A DNA stretch of 64,000 nt, taken from contig NC_007354.1 in NCBI RefSeq assembly GCF_000012565.1, forward strand, positions 1,240,001 to 1,304,000. The letters run 5' to 3'. This DNA comes from Ehrlichia canis str. Jake. Lineage in GTDB: Bacteria > Pseudomonadota > Alphaproteobacteria > Rickettsiales > Anaplasmataceae. Each line of letters opens with the position of its first letter. Position 1 is the stretch's first letter. Positions 29,950-38,665 of this stretch are shown here, piece after piece. A program made the translations under genes and the position numbers. The notes under the pieces are model-generated. The model was not told where the DNA came from, made no database searches, and saw only the letters and a program-made list of their open reading frames with translations.

Positions 29950-30849
29950 ATGAATAGCAAGAGTAAGTTCTTTACAATATGTACATCGTTAATATGCTTA
30001 TTATCATCACCTAACACATCTCTCTCAAACTTCATAGGCAATAGTACAAAACATTCTGGATTATATGTTAGCGGACAATATAAGCCCAGCGTTTCCATTT
30101 TTAGCAAATTTTCAGTAAAAGAAACAAATACACATACAGTACAGTTAGTAGCTCTTAAAAAAGATGTTAATTCTATTTCTATGAACATCAGTAATGGTGC
30201 TACAGGCATTAGCAAAGCAACAAATTTTAATCTTCCTTATGTTGCAGAATTTCAAGACAATGCCTTCAACTTCAGTGGAGCTATTGGTTATTCACTTTTT
30301 GAACAACTAAACATTGAAGTTGAAGGTTCTTATGAAGAATTCGATGCCAAAAATCCTGGTGGTTATATTTTAAATGATGCATTCCGCTATTTTGCATTGG
30401 CACGTGAAATGGGACAAGAAAAAAATGATAATAAGCATCTTAGTCCTAAGGAGGAGCATGATATAAGTAAAACATATTACACAGTCATGAGAAATAATGG
30501 GTTATCTATATTATCTATTATGATAAATGGCTGCTATAATCTACCTCTCAATGATTTATCAATATCACCTTATTTTTGTACAGGAATAGGTGTAGATGCT
30601 ATAGAATTTTTTGATGCACTGCATCTTAAACTTGCTTTGCAAAGTAAAATAGGAGCTACTTACCAATTATCAGACAACATTAGTTTATTTACAAATGGAT
30701 ATTACCATCAAGTAATAGGTGATCAATTTAAAAACTTAAAAGTCCAATATATAGGTGAACTTAAAGAGAACCCGAAAATTACATCTGCAGTTGCTACTCT
30801 CAATGTTGGATACTTTGGAGGTGAAATTGGAGTAAGACTCACACTTTAA
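29950..30849 (+). CDS. P28/P30 family outer membrane protein, paralogue 11
   Basis: 299 aa. Signal peptide about residues 1-26, ending NTSLS. It is the first of four adjacent members (11-14) sharing an ALKKDV(N/D)S segment and an AGIS or TGIS plus NF(T/N)-PY block before the second strand. It carries a longer variable loop (near residues 155-175, EKNDNKHLSPKEEHD) than its sisters. IGVDAIEFFDAL replaces IGGDFIEFFDAL, another mark of the subgroup. The final strand is GGEIGVRLTL. GGAACAATTTT precedes the ATG. Confidence 0.92.
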   Translation: MNSKSKFFTICTSLICLLSSPNTSLSNFIGNSTKHSGLYVSGQYKPSVSIFSKFSVKETNTHTVQLVALKKDVNSISMNISNGATGISKATNFNLPYVAEFQDNAFNFSGAIGYSLFEQLNIEVEGSYEEFDAKNPGGYILNDAFRYFALAREMGQEKNDNKHLSPKEEHDISKTYYTVMRNNGLSILSIMINGCYNLPLNDLSISPYFCTGIGVDAIEFFDALHLKLALQSKIGATYQLSDNISLFTNGYYHQVIGDQFKNLKVQYIGELKENPKITSAVATLNVGYFGGEIGVRLTL

Positions 30850-30872
30850 TACAATTAAACATGGGAAATTCT

Positions 30873-31751
30873 ATGAATAATAAAAGTCAATTCTTAATAA
30901 GATTTATATTTTTAACATGCATGCTGTCATTACCTAATATATCTCTTTCAAAAGTAAATAACGAAAAACATTCTGGTTTGTATATTAGCGGGCAATACAA
31001 ACCCAGTGTTTCTGTTTTCAGTAATTTTTCAGTTAAAGAAACCAACTTTCATACAAAACATCTCATAGCTCTTAAACAAGATGTTGATTCTGTTGAAATT
31101 GATACTGGTGGTAATACAGCAGGTATTAGTAACCCATCTAACTTTACAATCCCTTATACTGCAGAATTTCAAGACAACCATACTAACTGCAATGGCTCTA
31201 TTGGTTATGCTTTTGCTGAAGGTCCAAGAATTGAAATAGAATTATCATATGAAAAATTTGATGTTAAAAATCCCACAGGGTATACTACAGTAAAAGATGC
31301 TTATAGATACTTTGCTTTAGCACGTGAAATAAATATTTCTCTATTCCAACCAAAACAAAAAGAAGGTAGTGGAATTTACCATGTCGTAATGAAAAACGAT
31401 GGGTTATCTATCTTATCCAATATAGTTAATATTTGCTACGATTTTTCTTTAAATAATTTACCTATATCACCTTATTTATGCGGAGGAATGGGTATAAATG
31501 CCATAGAATTCTTTGACGCTTTACATGTGAAATTTGCTTATCAAAGCAAGGCAGGAATTAGTTATCAACTATTACGTAAAATCAACTTATTTATTGATGT
31601 ATATTACTATCAAGTAATAAGTAATAAATTTAAAAACCTGAAAGTCCAACATGTACATGAACTTAAAGATAATCCAAAAGTCACATCTGCAGTTGCTACA
31701 CTTGATATAGCATATTTTGGTAGTGAAGCTGGCATAAGAATTATATTTTAA
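30873..31751 (+). CDS. P28/P30 family outer membrane protein, paralogue 12
   Basis: 292 aa from ATG 30873, chosen because GGGAA lies 7 nt upstream and the N-terminus MNNKSQF then matches sister genes; an ATG four codons earlier is possible. Signal peptide ends near NISLS. Subgroup 11-14 marks: ALKQDVDSVEIDTGG, AGISNPSNFTIPYTAEFQDN and MGINAIEFFDAL. GAIGY is changed to GSIGYAF in the second strand. The final strand is GSEAGIRIIF. It resembles paralogue 14 closely over the central block, suggesting recent duplication or gene conversion. Confidence 0.92.
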   Translation: MNNKSQFLIRFIFLTCMLSLPNISLSKVNNEKHSGLYISGQYKPSVSVFSNFSVKETNFHTKHLIALKQDVDSVEIDTGGNTAGISNPSNFTIPYTAEFQDNHTNCNGSIGYAFAEGPRIEIELSYEKFDVKNPTGYTTVKDAYRYFALAREINISLFQPKQKEGSGIYHVVMKNDGLSILSNIVNICYDFSLNNLPISPYLCGGMGINAIEFFDALHVKFAYQSKAGISYQLLRKINLFIDVYYYQVISNKFKNLKVQHVHELKDNPKVTSAVATLDIAYFGSEAGIRIIF

Positions 31752-31775
31752 TTATAACTAAAAATGGCAAATTTT

Positions 31776-32648
31776 ATGTACAAAAAATACAAACTAATGA
31801 CAGCAGGTGTAGTATTATTTCACATGTTATTTCTACCTCATGTTTCTTTCGCAAAAAATACAAACAGCAATAAACTTGGATTATACATCAGTGGACAGTA
31901 TAACCCTAGTGTTTCTGTTTTTAGCAATTTTTCAGCAAAAGAAACCAATGTTCATACAGTACAACTCATGGCGCTTAAAAAAGACATTGATTCTATTGAA
32001 GTTGATACTGGAAATAGCGCAGGTATTAGCAAACCACAAAATTTCACAGTTCTTTATACTCCAAAATTTCAAGATAATGTTGCTGGTCTTAGCGGTGCAC
32101 TTGGATTCTTTTATTCTAAAGGATTAAGGATTGAAATGGGGTTTTCTTATGAAAAATTTGATGCTAAAGACCTTGGTGAGTACACCAAAATAAAAGATGC
32201 TTATAGATATTTTGCTCTAGTACGTGAAATGCATGTTAGTCTCATTTATCCAAAAGATAATAACACAGGAACACATTATACTGTTATGAGAAATGATGGT
32301 ATATCTATTTCTTCTGCTACAGTAAATGGCTGCTATGATTTCTTTTTTCCAAGTTTATCTTTGTCACCCTATATGTGTATAGGCATCGGTATAGATGCTA
32401 TAGAATTTCTTAATGCATTACATATTAAGTTTGCTTGCCAAGGTAAGTTAGGTGTTACTTATTCTGTATCTCCCAATGTTAATTTATTTGCAGATGGATA
32501 TTATCATAAAGTGATGGGCAATAAATTTAAAAATTTACCTGTTCAATACGTTAATACTTTAGAAGAGTATCCAAGAGTTACATCTGCAATTGCTACACTT
32601 GATATTGGCTACCTCGGTGGTGAAATTGGCATAAGATTTATATTTTAA
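31776..32648 (+). CDS. P28/P30 family outer membrane protein, paralogue 13
   Basis: 290 aa from ATG 31776; an ATG four codons earlier exists, but GGCAAATTTT before 31776 matches the ribosome-site context of the flanking paralogues. Signal peptide ends near HVSFA. Subgroup marks: ALKKDIDSIEVDTGN, AGISKPQNFTVLYT and IGIDAIEFLNAL. The second strand is LSGALGFFYSKGLRIEMGFS, more altered than in its sisters. The QGKLG strand has a Cys (ACQGKLG) where others have Tyr. The final strand is GGEIGIRFIF. Confidence 0.92.
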   Translation: MYKKYKLMTAGVVLFHMLFLPHVSFAKNTNSNKLGLYISGQYNPSVSVFSNFSAKETNVHTVQLMALKKDIDSIEVDTGNSAGISKPQNFTVLYTPKFQDNVAGLSGALGFFYSKGLRIEMGFSYEKFDAKDLGEYTKIKDAYRYFALVREMHVSLIYPKDNNTGTHYTVMRNDGISISSATVNGCYDFFFPSLSLSPYMCIGIGIDAIEFLNALHIKFACQGKLGVTYSVSPNVNLFADGYYHKVMGNKFKNLPVQYVNTLEEYPRVTSAIATLDIGYLGGEIGIRFIF

Positions 32649-32671
32649 CTACAAACAAATACGGAAATTTT

Positions 32672-33553
32672 ATGAATAATAAACTCAAATTTACTATAAT
32701 AAACACAGTATTAGTATGCTTATTGTCATTACCTAATATATCTTCCTCAAAGGCCATAAACAATAACGCTAAAAAGTACTACGGATTATATATCAGTGGA
32801 CAATATAAACCCAGTGTTTCTGTTTTCAGTAATTTTTCAGTTAAAGAAACCAATGTCATAACTAAAAACCTTATAGCTTTAAAAAAAGATGTTGACTCTA
32901 TTGAAACCAAGACTGATGCCAGTGTAGGTATTAGTAACCCATCAAATTTTACTATCCCCTATACAGCTGTATTTCAAGATAATTCTGTCAATTTCAATGG
33001 AACTATTGGTTACACCTTTGCTGAAGGTACAAGAGTTGAAATAGAAGGTTCTTATGAGGAATTTGATGTTAAAAACCCTGGAGGCTATACACTAAGTGAT
33101 GCCTATCGCTATTTTGCATTAGCACGTGAAATGAAAGGTAATAGTTTTACACCTAAAGAAAAAGTTTCTAATAGTATTTTTCACACTGTAATGAGAAATG
33201 ATGGATTATCTATAATATCTGTTATAGTAAATGTTTGCTACGATTTCTCTTTGAACAATTTGTCAATATCGCCTTACATATGTGGAGGAGCAGGGGTAGA
33301 TGCTATAGAATTCTTCGATGTATTACACATTAAGTTTGCATATCAAAGCAAGCTAGGTATTGCTTATTCTCTACCATCTAACATTAGTCTCTTTGCTAGT
33401 TTATATTACCATAAAGTAATGGGCAATCAATTTAAAAATTTAAATGTCCAACATGTTGCTGAACTTGCAAGTATACCTAAAATTACATCCGCAGTTGCTA
33501 CACTTAATATTGGTTATTTTGGAGGTGAAATTGGTGCAAGATTGACATTTTAA
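32672..33553 (+). CDS. P28/P30 family outer membrane protein, paralogue 14 (last of packed run)
   Basis: 293 aa. Signal peptide about residues 1-26, ending ISSS. Subgroup marks: ALKKDVDSIETKTDA, GISNPSNFTIPYTAVFQDN and AGVDAIEFFDVL. The second strand FNGTIGYTFAEGTRVEIEG is very like paralogue 12. The final strand is GGEIGARLTF. GGAAATTTT lies before the ATG. It closes the tightly spaced run; a hairpin terminator follows 20 bp after the stop. Confidence 0.92.
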   Translation: MNNKLKFTIINTVLVCLLSLPNISSSKAINNNAKKYYGLYISGQYKPSVSVFSNFSVKETNVITKNLIALKKDVDSIETKTDASVGISNPSNFTIPYTAVFQDNSVNFNGTIGYTFAEGTRVEIEGSYEEFDVKNPGGYTLSDAYRYFALAREMKGNSFTPKEKVSNSIFHTVMRNDGLSIISVIVNVCYDFSLNNLSISPYICGGAGVDAIEFFDVLHIKFAYQSKLGIAYSLPSNISLFASLYYHKVMGNQFKNLNVQHVAELASIPKITSAVATLNIGYFGGEIGARLTF

Positions 33554-33573
33554 TTATTTAAATCATTGAATAA

Positions 33574-33598
33574 TGAGAAACTTTTTGTTAGTTTCTCA
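33574..33598 (+). terminator. Hairpin terminator of the packed omp run
   Basis: TGAGAAACT, a 7-nt loop and AGTTTCTCA form a perfect 9-bp stem 20 bp after the stop of paralogue 14, followed by CTTATTT. It separates the packed run from the individually promoted omp genes. Confidence 0.7.
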
Positions 33599-34035
33599 CT
33601 TATTTAATGCGCTATTAAACACAAAGATGTAAATTTTTATACTTCTTAAGTTTCTCAGTTTAAAATAAAAAGATTTGCACCACATTATAAATATTTTAAA
33701 TAAAATACCTAAGATATTATAGAAAAAAACTTTAGTTAAATTACCATGCAATATCTATTAAGATATGTTATAATATAATAAGTGAACATACTAAGTATGT
33801 TTATAACATTCATACTGTCAAACTAATTACCTAAAATTAATGTAATAAAAGCCTAAATACAGCTTCCATATGCCTAAAATAGGCGTTGTAGTAAAACTAT
33901 AGTAAGTAAGTCTAGTAATGTTTTTATTAACTAACTGATAAAGTTAATTACGGTTTCTATTAAAGTTTTTATTTTAATTGTTTTAAATATCAATTACTTT
34001 TATTGTAAACTTGAAAGAAATTTTATATTCTAGAC
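33599..34035. other. Spacer at the switch between the two omp blocks
   Basis: AT-rich spacer with no ORF. It holds two small palindromes: AACATACTAAGTATGTT at 33785-33801 and GCCTAAAATAGGC at 33872-33884. Either could be an operator or a short hairpin; function unknown. Confidence 0.35.
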
Positions 34036-34064
34036 TTGCTTTTATTTACTTCTTTTATTATTCT
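34036..34064 (+). promoter_or_regulatory. Promoter of omp paralogue 15
   Basis: TTGCTT at 34036-34041, 17-nt spacer, TATTCT at 34059-34064, about 36 bp before the ATG. Same -35/-10 geometry as the six promoters downstream, but without their conserved upstream block. Confidence 0.5.
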
Positions 34065-34100
34065 TAAACTTTTATTATCTTTTATAAAAGGTTTATTAAC

Positions 34101-34943
34101 ATGAATTATAAGAAAATTCTAGTAAGAAGCGCGTTAATCTCATTAATGTCAATCTTACCATATCAGTCTTTTGCAGATCCTGTAGGTTCAAGAACTAATG
34201 ATAACAAAGAAGGCTTCTACATTAGTGCAAAGTACAATCCAAGTATATCACACTTTAGAAAATTCTCTGCTGAAGAAACTCCTATTAATGGAACAAATTC
34301 TCTCACTAAAAAAGTTTTCGGACTAAAGAAAGATGGTGATATAACAAAAAAAGACGATTTTACAAGAGTAGCTCCAGGCATTGATTTTCAAAATAACTTA
34401 ATATCAGGATTTTCAGGAAGTATTGGTTACTCTATGGACGGACCAAGAATAGAACTTGAAGCTGCATATCAACAATTTAATCCAAAAAACACCGATAACA
34501 ATGATACTGATAATGGTGAATACTATAAACATTTTGCATTATCTCGTAAAGATGCAATGGAAGATCAGCAATATGTAGTACTTAAAAATGACGGCATAAC
34601 TTTTATGTCATTGATGGTTAATACTTGCTATGACATTACAGCTGAAGGAGTATCTTTCGTACCATATGCATGTGCAGGTATAGGAGCAGATCTTATCACT
34701 ATTTTTAAAGACCTCAATCTAAAATTTGCTTACCAAGGAAAAATAGGTATTAGTTACCCTATCACACCAGAAGTCTCTGCATTTATTGGTGGATACTACC
34801 ATGGCGTTATTGGTAATAAATTTGAGAAGATACCTGTAATAACTCCTGTAGTATTAAATGATGCTCCTCAAACCACATCTGCTTCAGTAACTCTTGACGT
34901 TGGATACTTTGGCGGAGAAATTGGAATGAGGTTCACCTTCTAA
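34101..34943 (+). CDS. P28/P30 family outer membrane protein, paralogue 15
   Basis: 280 aa. Signal peptide MNYKKILVRSALISLMSILP ending QSFA. It is intermediate between the two subfamilies: GFYISAKYNPSISHFRKFSA and HFALSRKD resemble the downstream block, while YFGGEIGMRFTF resembles the packed run. NTCYDIT, YACAGIGADLIT and YQGKIGISYPIT are kept. An Asn/Asp-rich loop (NTDNNDTDNGE) follows the FNPKN segment. It is the first gene after the terminator and has its own promoter and its own hairpin downstream. Confidence 0.93.
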   Translation: MNYKKILVRSALISLMSILPYQSFADPVGSRTNDNKEGFYISAKYNPSISHFRKFSAEETPINGTNSLTKKVFGLKKDGDITKKDDFTRVAPGIDFQNNLISGFSGSIGYSMDGPRIELEAAYQQFNPKNTDNNDTDNGEYYKHFALSRKDAMEDQQYVVLKNDGITFMSLMVNTCYDITAEGVSFVPYACAGIGADLITIFKDLNLKFAYQGKIGISYPITPEVSAFIGGYYHGVIGNKFEKIPVITPVVLNDAPQTTSASVTLDVGYFGGEIGMRFTF

Positions 34944-34947
34944 CTTA

Positions 34948-34982
34948 TTTCTTGTTACACCTAATAAGTAGTAACAAAGAAA
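34948..34982 (+). terminator. Hairpin after omp paralogue 15
   Basis: TTTCTTGTTAC (34948-34958) pairs with GTAACAAAGAAA (34971-34982) with one bulged base across a 12-nt loop, then ATTTT. It lies directly after the stop codon, consistent with a monocistronic unit. Confidence 0.6.
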
Positions 34983-35150
34983 ATTTTAGCAATTCATATC
35001 ATAGGGAAAATGTGAAGTTATTTCAAGTTTTCCCTTATGTCTTTATGTATATTGTTGCACTATAAATATTCTTCTTTAACTATGCTGTAAAAGTACACTT
35101 GCAGTATACATAAGTGATTAAAGCTATCTTTTTTTTCTGTGCAAATAATA

Positions 35151-35241
35151 AAATATATTAAAATTCTCTTAAGAAAATCATCAGTATTTTATATAAAAAG
35201 CCATATTCTAACTTGTACTCATTTCATACTTTTACTATTTT
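35151..35241 (+). promoter_or_regulatory. Promoter and conserved upstream block, omp paralogue 16
   Basis: TTGTAC at 35213-35218 and TATTTT at 35236-35241 with a 17-nt spacer. The preceding about 60 bp (AATATATTAAAATTCTCTTA onward, then TATTTTATA) match those before paralogues 17-21. Confidence 0.6.
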
Positions 35242-35270
35242 TGATTTACTATTATTATTCTAGGAATAAT

Positions 35271-36101
35271 ATGAACTGTAAAAAAATTCTTATAACAACT
35301 ACATTGGTATCACTAACAATTCTTTTACCTGGCATATCTTTCTCCAAACCAATACATGAAAACAATACTACAGGAAACTTTTACATTATTGGAAAATATG
35401 TACCAAGTATTTCACATTTTGGGAACTTTTCAGCTAAAGAAGAAAAAAACACAACAACTGGAATTTTTGGATTAAAAGAATCATGGACTGGTGGTATCAT
35501 CCTTGATAAAGAACATGCAGCTTTTAATATCCCAAATTATTCATTTAAATATGAAAATAATCCATTTTTAGGATTTGCAGGGGTAATTGGCTATTCAATA
35601 GGTAGTCCAAGAATAGAATTTGAAGTATCATACGAGACATTCGATGTACAAAATCCAGGAGATAAGTTTAACAATGATGCACATAAGTATTGTGCTTTAT
35701 CCAATGATTCCAGTAAAACAATGAAAAGTGGTAAATTCGTTTTTCTCAAAAATGAAGGATTAAGTGACATATCACTCATGTTAAATGTATGTTATGATAT
35801 AATAAACAAAAGAATGCCTTTTTCACCTTACATATGTGCAGGCATTGGTACTGACTTAATATTCATGTTTGACGCTATAAACCATAAAGCTGCTTATCAA
35901 GGAAAATTAGGTTTTAATTATCCAATAAGCCCAGAAGCTAACATTTCTATGGGTGTGCACTTTCACAAAGTAACAAACAACGAGTTTAGAGTTCCTGTTC
36001 TATTAACTGCTGGAGGACTCGCTCCAGATAATCTATTTGCAATAGTAAAGTTGAGTATATGTCATTTTGGGTTAGAATTTGGGTACAGGGTCAGTTTTTA
36101 A
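35271..36101 (+). CDS. P28/P30 family outer membrane protein, paralogue 16
   Basis: 276 aa from ATG 35271. The frame is open 44 codons further up, but those codons overlap the promoter, and MNCKKILITTTLVSL is the shared signal-peptide start. First member of the downstream subfamily, with FYIIGKYVPSISHFGNFSAK, NYSFKYENNPFLGFAGVIGY, YCALS, PFSPYICAGIGTDLI and CHFGLEFGYRVSF. These constant blocks flank three hypervariable stretches near residues 55-80, 140-160 and 235-255, the exposed loops in this family. Confidence 0.94.
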   Translation: MNCKKILITTTLVSLTILLPGISFSKPIHENNTTGNFYIIGKYVPSISHFGNFSAKEEKNTTTGIFGLKESWTGGIILDKEHAAFNIPNYSFKYENNPFLGFAGVIGYSIGSPRIEFEVSYETFDVQNPGDKFNNDAHKYCALSNDSSKTMKSGKFVFLKNEGLSDISLMLNVCYDIINKRMPFSPYICAGIGTDLIFMFDAINHKAAYQGKLGFNYPISPEANISMGVHFHKVTNNEFRVPVLLTAGGLAPDNLFAIVKLSICHFGLEFGYRVSF

Positions 36102-36190
36102 TTCTATTACCACACATATCAAAATCTAATTCATTTTCATTGCTGTTATAAACAAAATAGTCAGCAGGAGGTTTTTAATGAATTTATCTT

Positions 36191-36281
36191 GTAATGTATT
36201 AAATTTCTATTACAAAAACTGCTAACATTTTGCATTAAAAAATGTCGTTTAATTTGTTTTAGACTGTATTTTTACTATCGT
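36191..36281 (+). promoter_or_regulatory. Promoter and conserved upstream block, omp paralogue 17
   Basis: TTGTTT at 36254-36259, 16-nt spacer, TATCGT at 36276-36281, about 30 bp before the ATG. The upstream GTAATGTATTAAATTTCTAT and TACAAAAACTGCTAACATTT match the block before its neighbours. Confidence 0.55.
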
Positions 36282-36311
36282 TAATTTACTTTCACTGTTT
36301 CTGGTGTAAAT

Positions 36312-37175
36312 ATGAAATATAAAAAAACTTTTACAGTAACTGCATTAGTATTATTAACTTCCTTTACACATTTTATACCTTTTTATAGTCCAGCACGTGC
36401 CAGTACAATTCACAACTTCTACATTAGTGGAAAATATATGCCAACAGCGTCACATTTTGGAATTTTTTCAGCTAAAGAAGAACAAAGTTTTACTAAGGTA
36501 TTAGTTGGGTTAGATCAACGATTATCACATAATAGTATAAACAATAATGATACAGCAAAGAGTCTTAAGGTTCAAAATTATTCATTTAAATACAAAAATA
36601 ACCCATTTCTAGGATTTGCAGGAGCTATTGGTTATTCAATAGGCAATTCAAGAATAGAACTAGAAGTATCACATGAAATATTTGATACTAAAAACCCAGG
36701 AAACAATTATTTAAATGACTCTCACAAATATTGCGCTTTATCTCATGGAAGTCACATATGCAGTGATGGAAATAGCGGAGATTGGTACACTGCAAAAACT
36801 GATAAGTTTGTACTTCTGAAAAATGAAGGTTTACTTGACGTCTCATTTATGTTAAACGCATGTTATGACATAACAACTGAAAAAATGCCTTTTTCACCTT
36901 ATATATGTGCAGGTATTGGTACTGATCTCATATCTATGTTTGAGACAACACAAAACAAAATATCTTATCAAGGAAAGTTAGGTTTAAACTATACTATAAA
37001 CTCAAGAGTTTCTGTTTTTGCAGGTGGGCACTTTCATAAAGTAATAGGTAATGAATTTAAAGGTATTCCTACTCTATTACCTGATGGATCAAACATTAAA
37101 GTACAACAGTCTGCAACAGTAACATTAGATGTGTGCCATTTCGGGTTAGAGATTGGAAGTAGATTTTTCTTTTAA
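36312..37175 (+). CDS. P28/P30 family outer membrane protein, paralogue 17 (ECa28-1-like)
   Basis: 287 aa. Signal peptide MKYKKTFTVTALVLLTSFTH ending near ARAS. From memory it is very like or identical to E. canis ECa28-1, a described 28-kDa major immunoreactive protein. Constant blocks: FYISGKYMPTASHFGIFSAK, NPFLGFAGAIGYSIGNSRIE, YCALSHG, FSPYICAGIGTDLISMFE and CHFGLEIGSRFFF. A variable loop near residue 150 has an extra Cys and a Gly/Asp-rich stretch (CSDGNSGDWYT). It is monocistronic by spacing, with its own promoter. Confidence 0.95.
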   Translation: MKYKKTFTVTALVLLTSFTHFIPFYSPARASTIHNFYISGKYMPTASHFGIFSAKEEQSFTKVLVGLDQRLSHNSINNNDTAKSLKVQNYSFKYKNNPFLGFAGAIGYSIGNSRIELEVSHEIFDTKNPGNNYLNDSHKYCALSHGSHICSDGNSGDWYTAKTDKFVLLKNEGLLDVSFMLNACYDITTEKMPFSPYICAGIGTDLISMFETTQNKISYQGKLGLNYTINSRVSVFAGGHFHKVIGNEFKGIPTLLPDGSNIKVQQSATVTLDVCHFGLEIGSRFFF

Positions 37176-37350
37176 TACTTCTATTGTACATGTTAAAAAT
37201 AGTACTAGTTTGCTTCTGTGGTTTATAAACGCAAGAGAGAAATAGTTAGTAATAAATTAGAAAGTTAAATATTAGAAAAGTCATATGTTTTTCATTGTCA
37301 TTGATACTCAACTAAAAGTAGTATAAATGTTACTTATTAATAATTTTACG

Positions 37351-37441
37351 TAGTATATTAAATTTCCCTTACAAAAGCCACTAGTATTTTATACTAAAAG
37401 CTATACTTTGGCTTGTATTTAATTTGTATTTTTACTACTGT
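37351..37441 (+). promoter_or_regulatory. Promoter and conserved upstream block, omp paralogue 18
   Basis: TTGTAT at 37413-37418, 17-nt spacer, TACTGT at 37436-37441, about 30 bp before the ATG. Upstream TAGTATATTAAATTTCCCTT and CACTAGTATTTTATACTAAA match the shared block. Confidence 0.6.
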
Positions 37442-37471
37442 TAATTTACTTTCACTGTTTCTGGTGTAAAT

Positions 37472-38323
37472 ATGAATTGTAAAAAAGTTTTCACAATAAG
37501 TGCATTGATATCATCCATATACTTCCTACCTAATGTCTCATACTCTAACCCAGTATATGGTAACAGTATGTATGGTAATTTTTACATATCAGGAAAGTAC
37601 ATGCCAAGTGTTCCTCATTTTGGAATTTTTTCAGCTGAAGAAGAGAAAAAAAAGACAACTGTAGTATATGGCTTAAAAGAAAACTGGGCAGGAGATGCAA
37701 TATCTAGTCAAAGTCCAGATGATAATTTTACCATTCGAAATTACTCATTCAAGTATGCAAGCAACAAGTTTTTAGGGTTTGCAGTAGCTATTGGTTACTC
37801 GATAGGCAGTCCAAGAATAGAAGTTGAGATGTCTTATGAAGCATTTGATGTGAAAAATCCAGGTGATAATTACAAAAACGGTGCTTACAGGTATTGTGCT
37901 TTATCTCATCAAGATGATGCGGATGATGACATGACTAGTGCAACTGACAAATTTGTATATTTAATTAATGAAGGATTACTTAACATATCATTTATGACAA
38001 ACATATGTTATGAAACAGCAAGCAAAAATATACCTCTCTCTCCTTACATATGTGCAGGTATTGGTACTGATTTAATTCACATGTTTGAAACTACACATCC
38101 TAAAATTTCTTATCAAGGAAAGCTAGGGTTGGCCTACTTCGTAAGTGCAGAGTCTTCGGTTTCTTTTGGTATATATTTTCATAAAATTATAAATAATAAG
38201 TTTAAAAATGTTCCAGCCATGGTACCTATTAACTCAGACGAGATAGTAGGACCACAGTTTGCAACAGTAACATTAAATGTATGCTACTTTGGATTAGAAC
38301 TTGGATGTAGGTTCAACTTCTAA
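37472..38323 (+). CDS. P28/P30 family outer membrane protein, paralogue 18
   Basis: 283 aa. Signal peptide MNCKKVFTISALISSIYFLP ending NVSYS. Constant blocks: FYISGKYMPSVPHFGIFSAE, LGFAVAIGYSIGSPRIEVEM, YEAFDVKNPGDNYKNGAYRY, SPYICAGIGTDLIHMFE and CYFGLELGCRFNF. A lysine-rich EEEKKKTT opens the first variable region and an acidic HQDDADDDMT the second. The NxCYD motif reads NICYET. It ends with a hairpin and T run, so it is probably monocistronic. Confidence 0.94.
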   Translation: MNCKKVFTISALISSIYFLPNVSYSNPVYGNSMYGNFYISGKYMPSVPHFGIFSAEEEKKKTTVVYGLKENWAGDAISSQSPDDNFTIRNYSFKYASNKFLGFAVAIGYSIGSPRIEVEMSYEAFDVKNPGDNYKNGAYRYCALSHQDDADDDMTSATDKFVYLINEGLLNISFMTNICYETASKNIPLSPYICAGIGTDLIHMFETTHPKISYQGKLGLAYFVSAESSVSFGIYFHKIINNKFKNVPAMVPINSDEIVGPQFATVTLNVCYFGLELGCRFNF

Positions 38324-38324
38324 T

Positions 38325-38346
38325 TTCGTGGTACACATATCACGAA
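38325..38346 (+). terminator. Hairpin after omp paralogue 18
   Basis: TTCGTG (38325-38330) pairs with CACGAA (38341-38346) right after the stop codon; a run of T follows about 10 nt later (near 38356). Short stem, so moderate support. Confidence 0.5.
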
Positions 38347-38546
38347 GCTAAAATTGTTTTTTTATCTCTGCTGTATACAAGAGAAAAAATAGTAGTGAAA
38401 ATTACCTAACAATATGACAGTACAAGTTTACCAAGCTTATTCTCACAAAACTTCTTGTGTCTTTTATCTCTTTACAATGAAATGTACACTTAGCTTCACT
38501 ACTGTAGAGTGTGTTTATCAATGCTTTGTTTATTAATACTCTACAT

Positions 38547-38636
38547 AATATGTTAAATTTTTCTTACAAAAATCACTAGTAATTTATACTAGAATATATA
38601 TTCTGACTTGTATTTGTTTTATACTTCCACTATTGT
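38547..38636 (+). promoter_or_regulatory. Promoter and conserved upstream block, omp paralogue 19
   Basis: TTGTAT at 38608-38613, 17-nt spacer, TATTGT at 38631-38636, 30 bp before the ATG. The preceding block reads TAATATGTTAAATTTTTC and TTACAAAAATCACTAGTAAT. Confidence 0.6.
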
Positions 38637-38665
38637 TAATTTATTTTCACTATTTTAGGTGTAAT

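Noticed and set aside
35139-35270. N-terminal extension of omp paralogue 16 (44 extra codons); similar shorter extensions at 38633, 39762 and 41013
   Set aside because: The extra codons overlap the conserved promoter and would bury the signal peptide; the shared MNCKK start is used instead.
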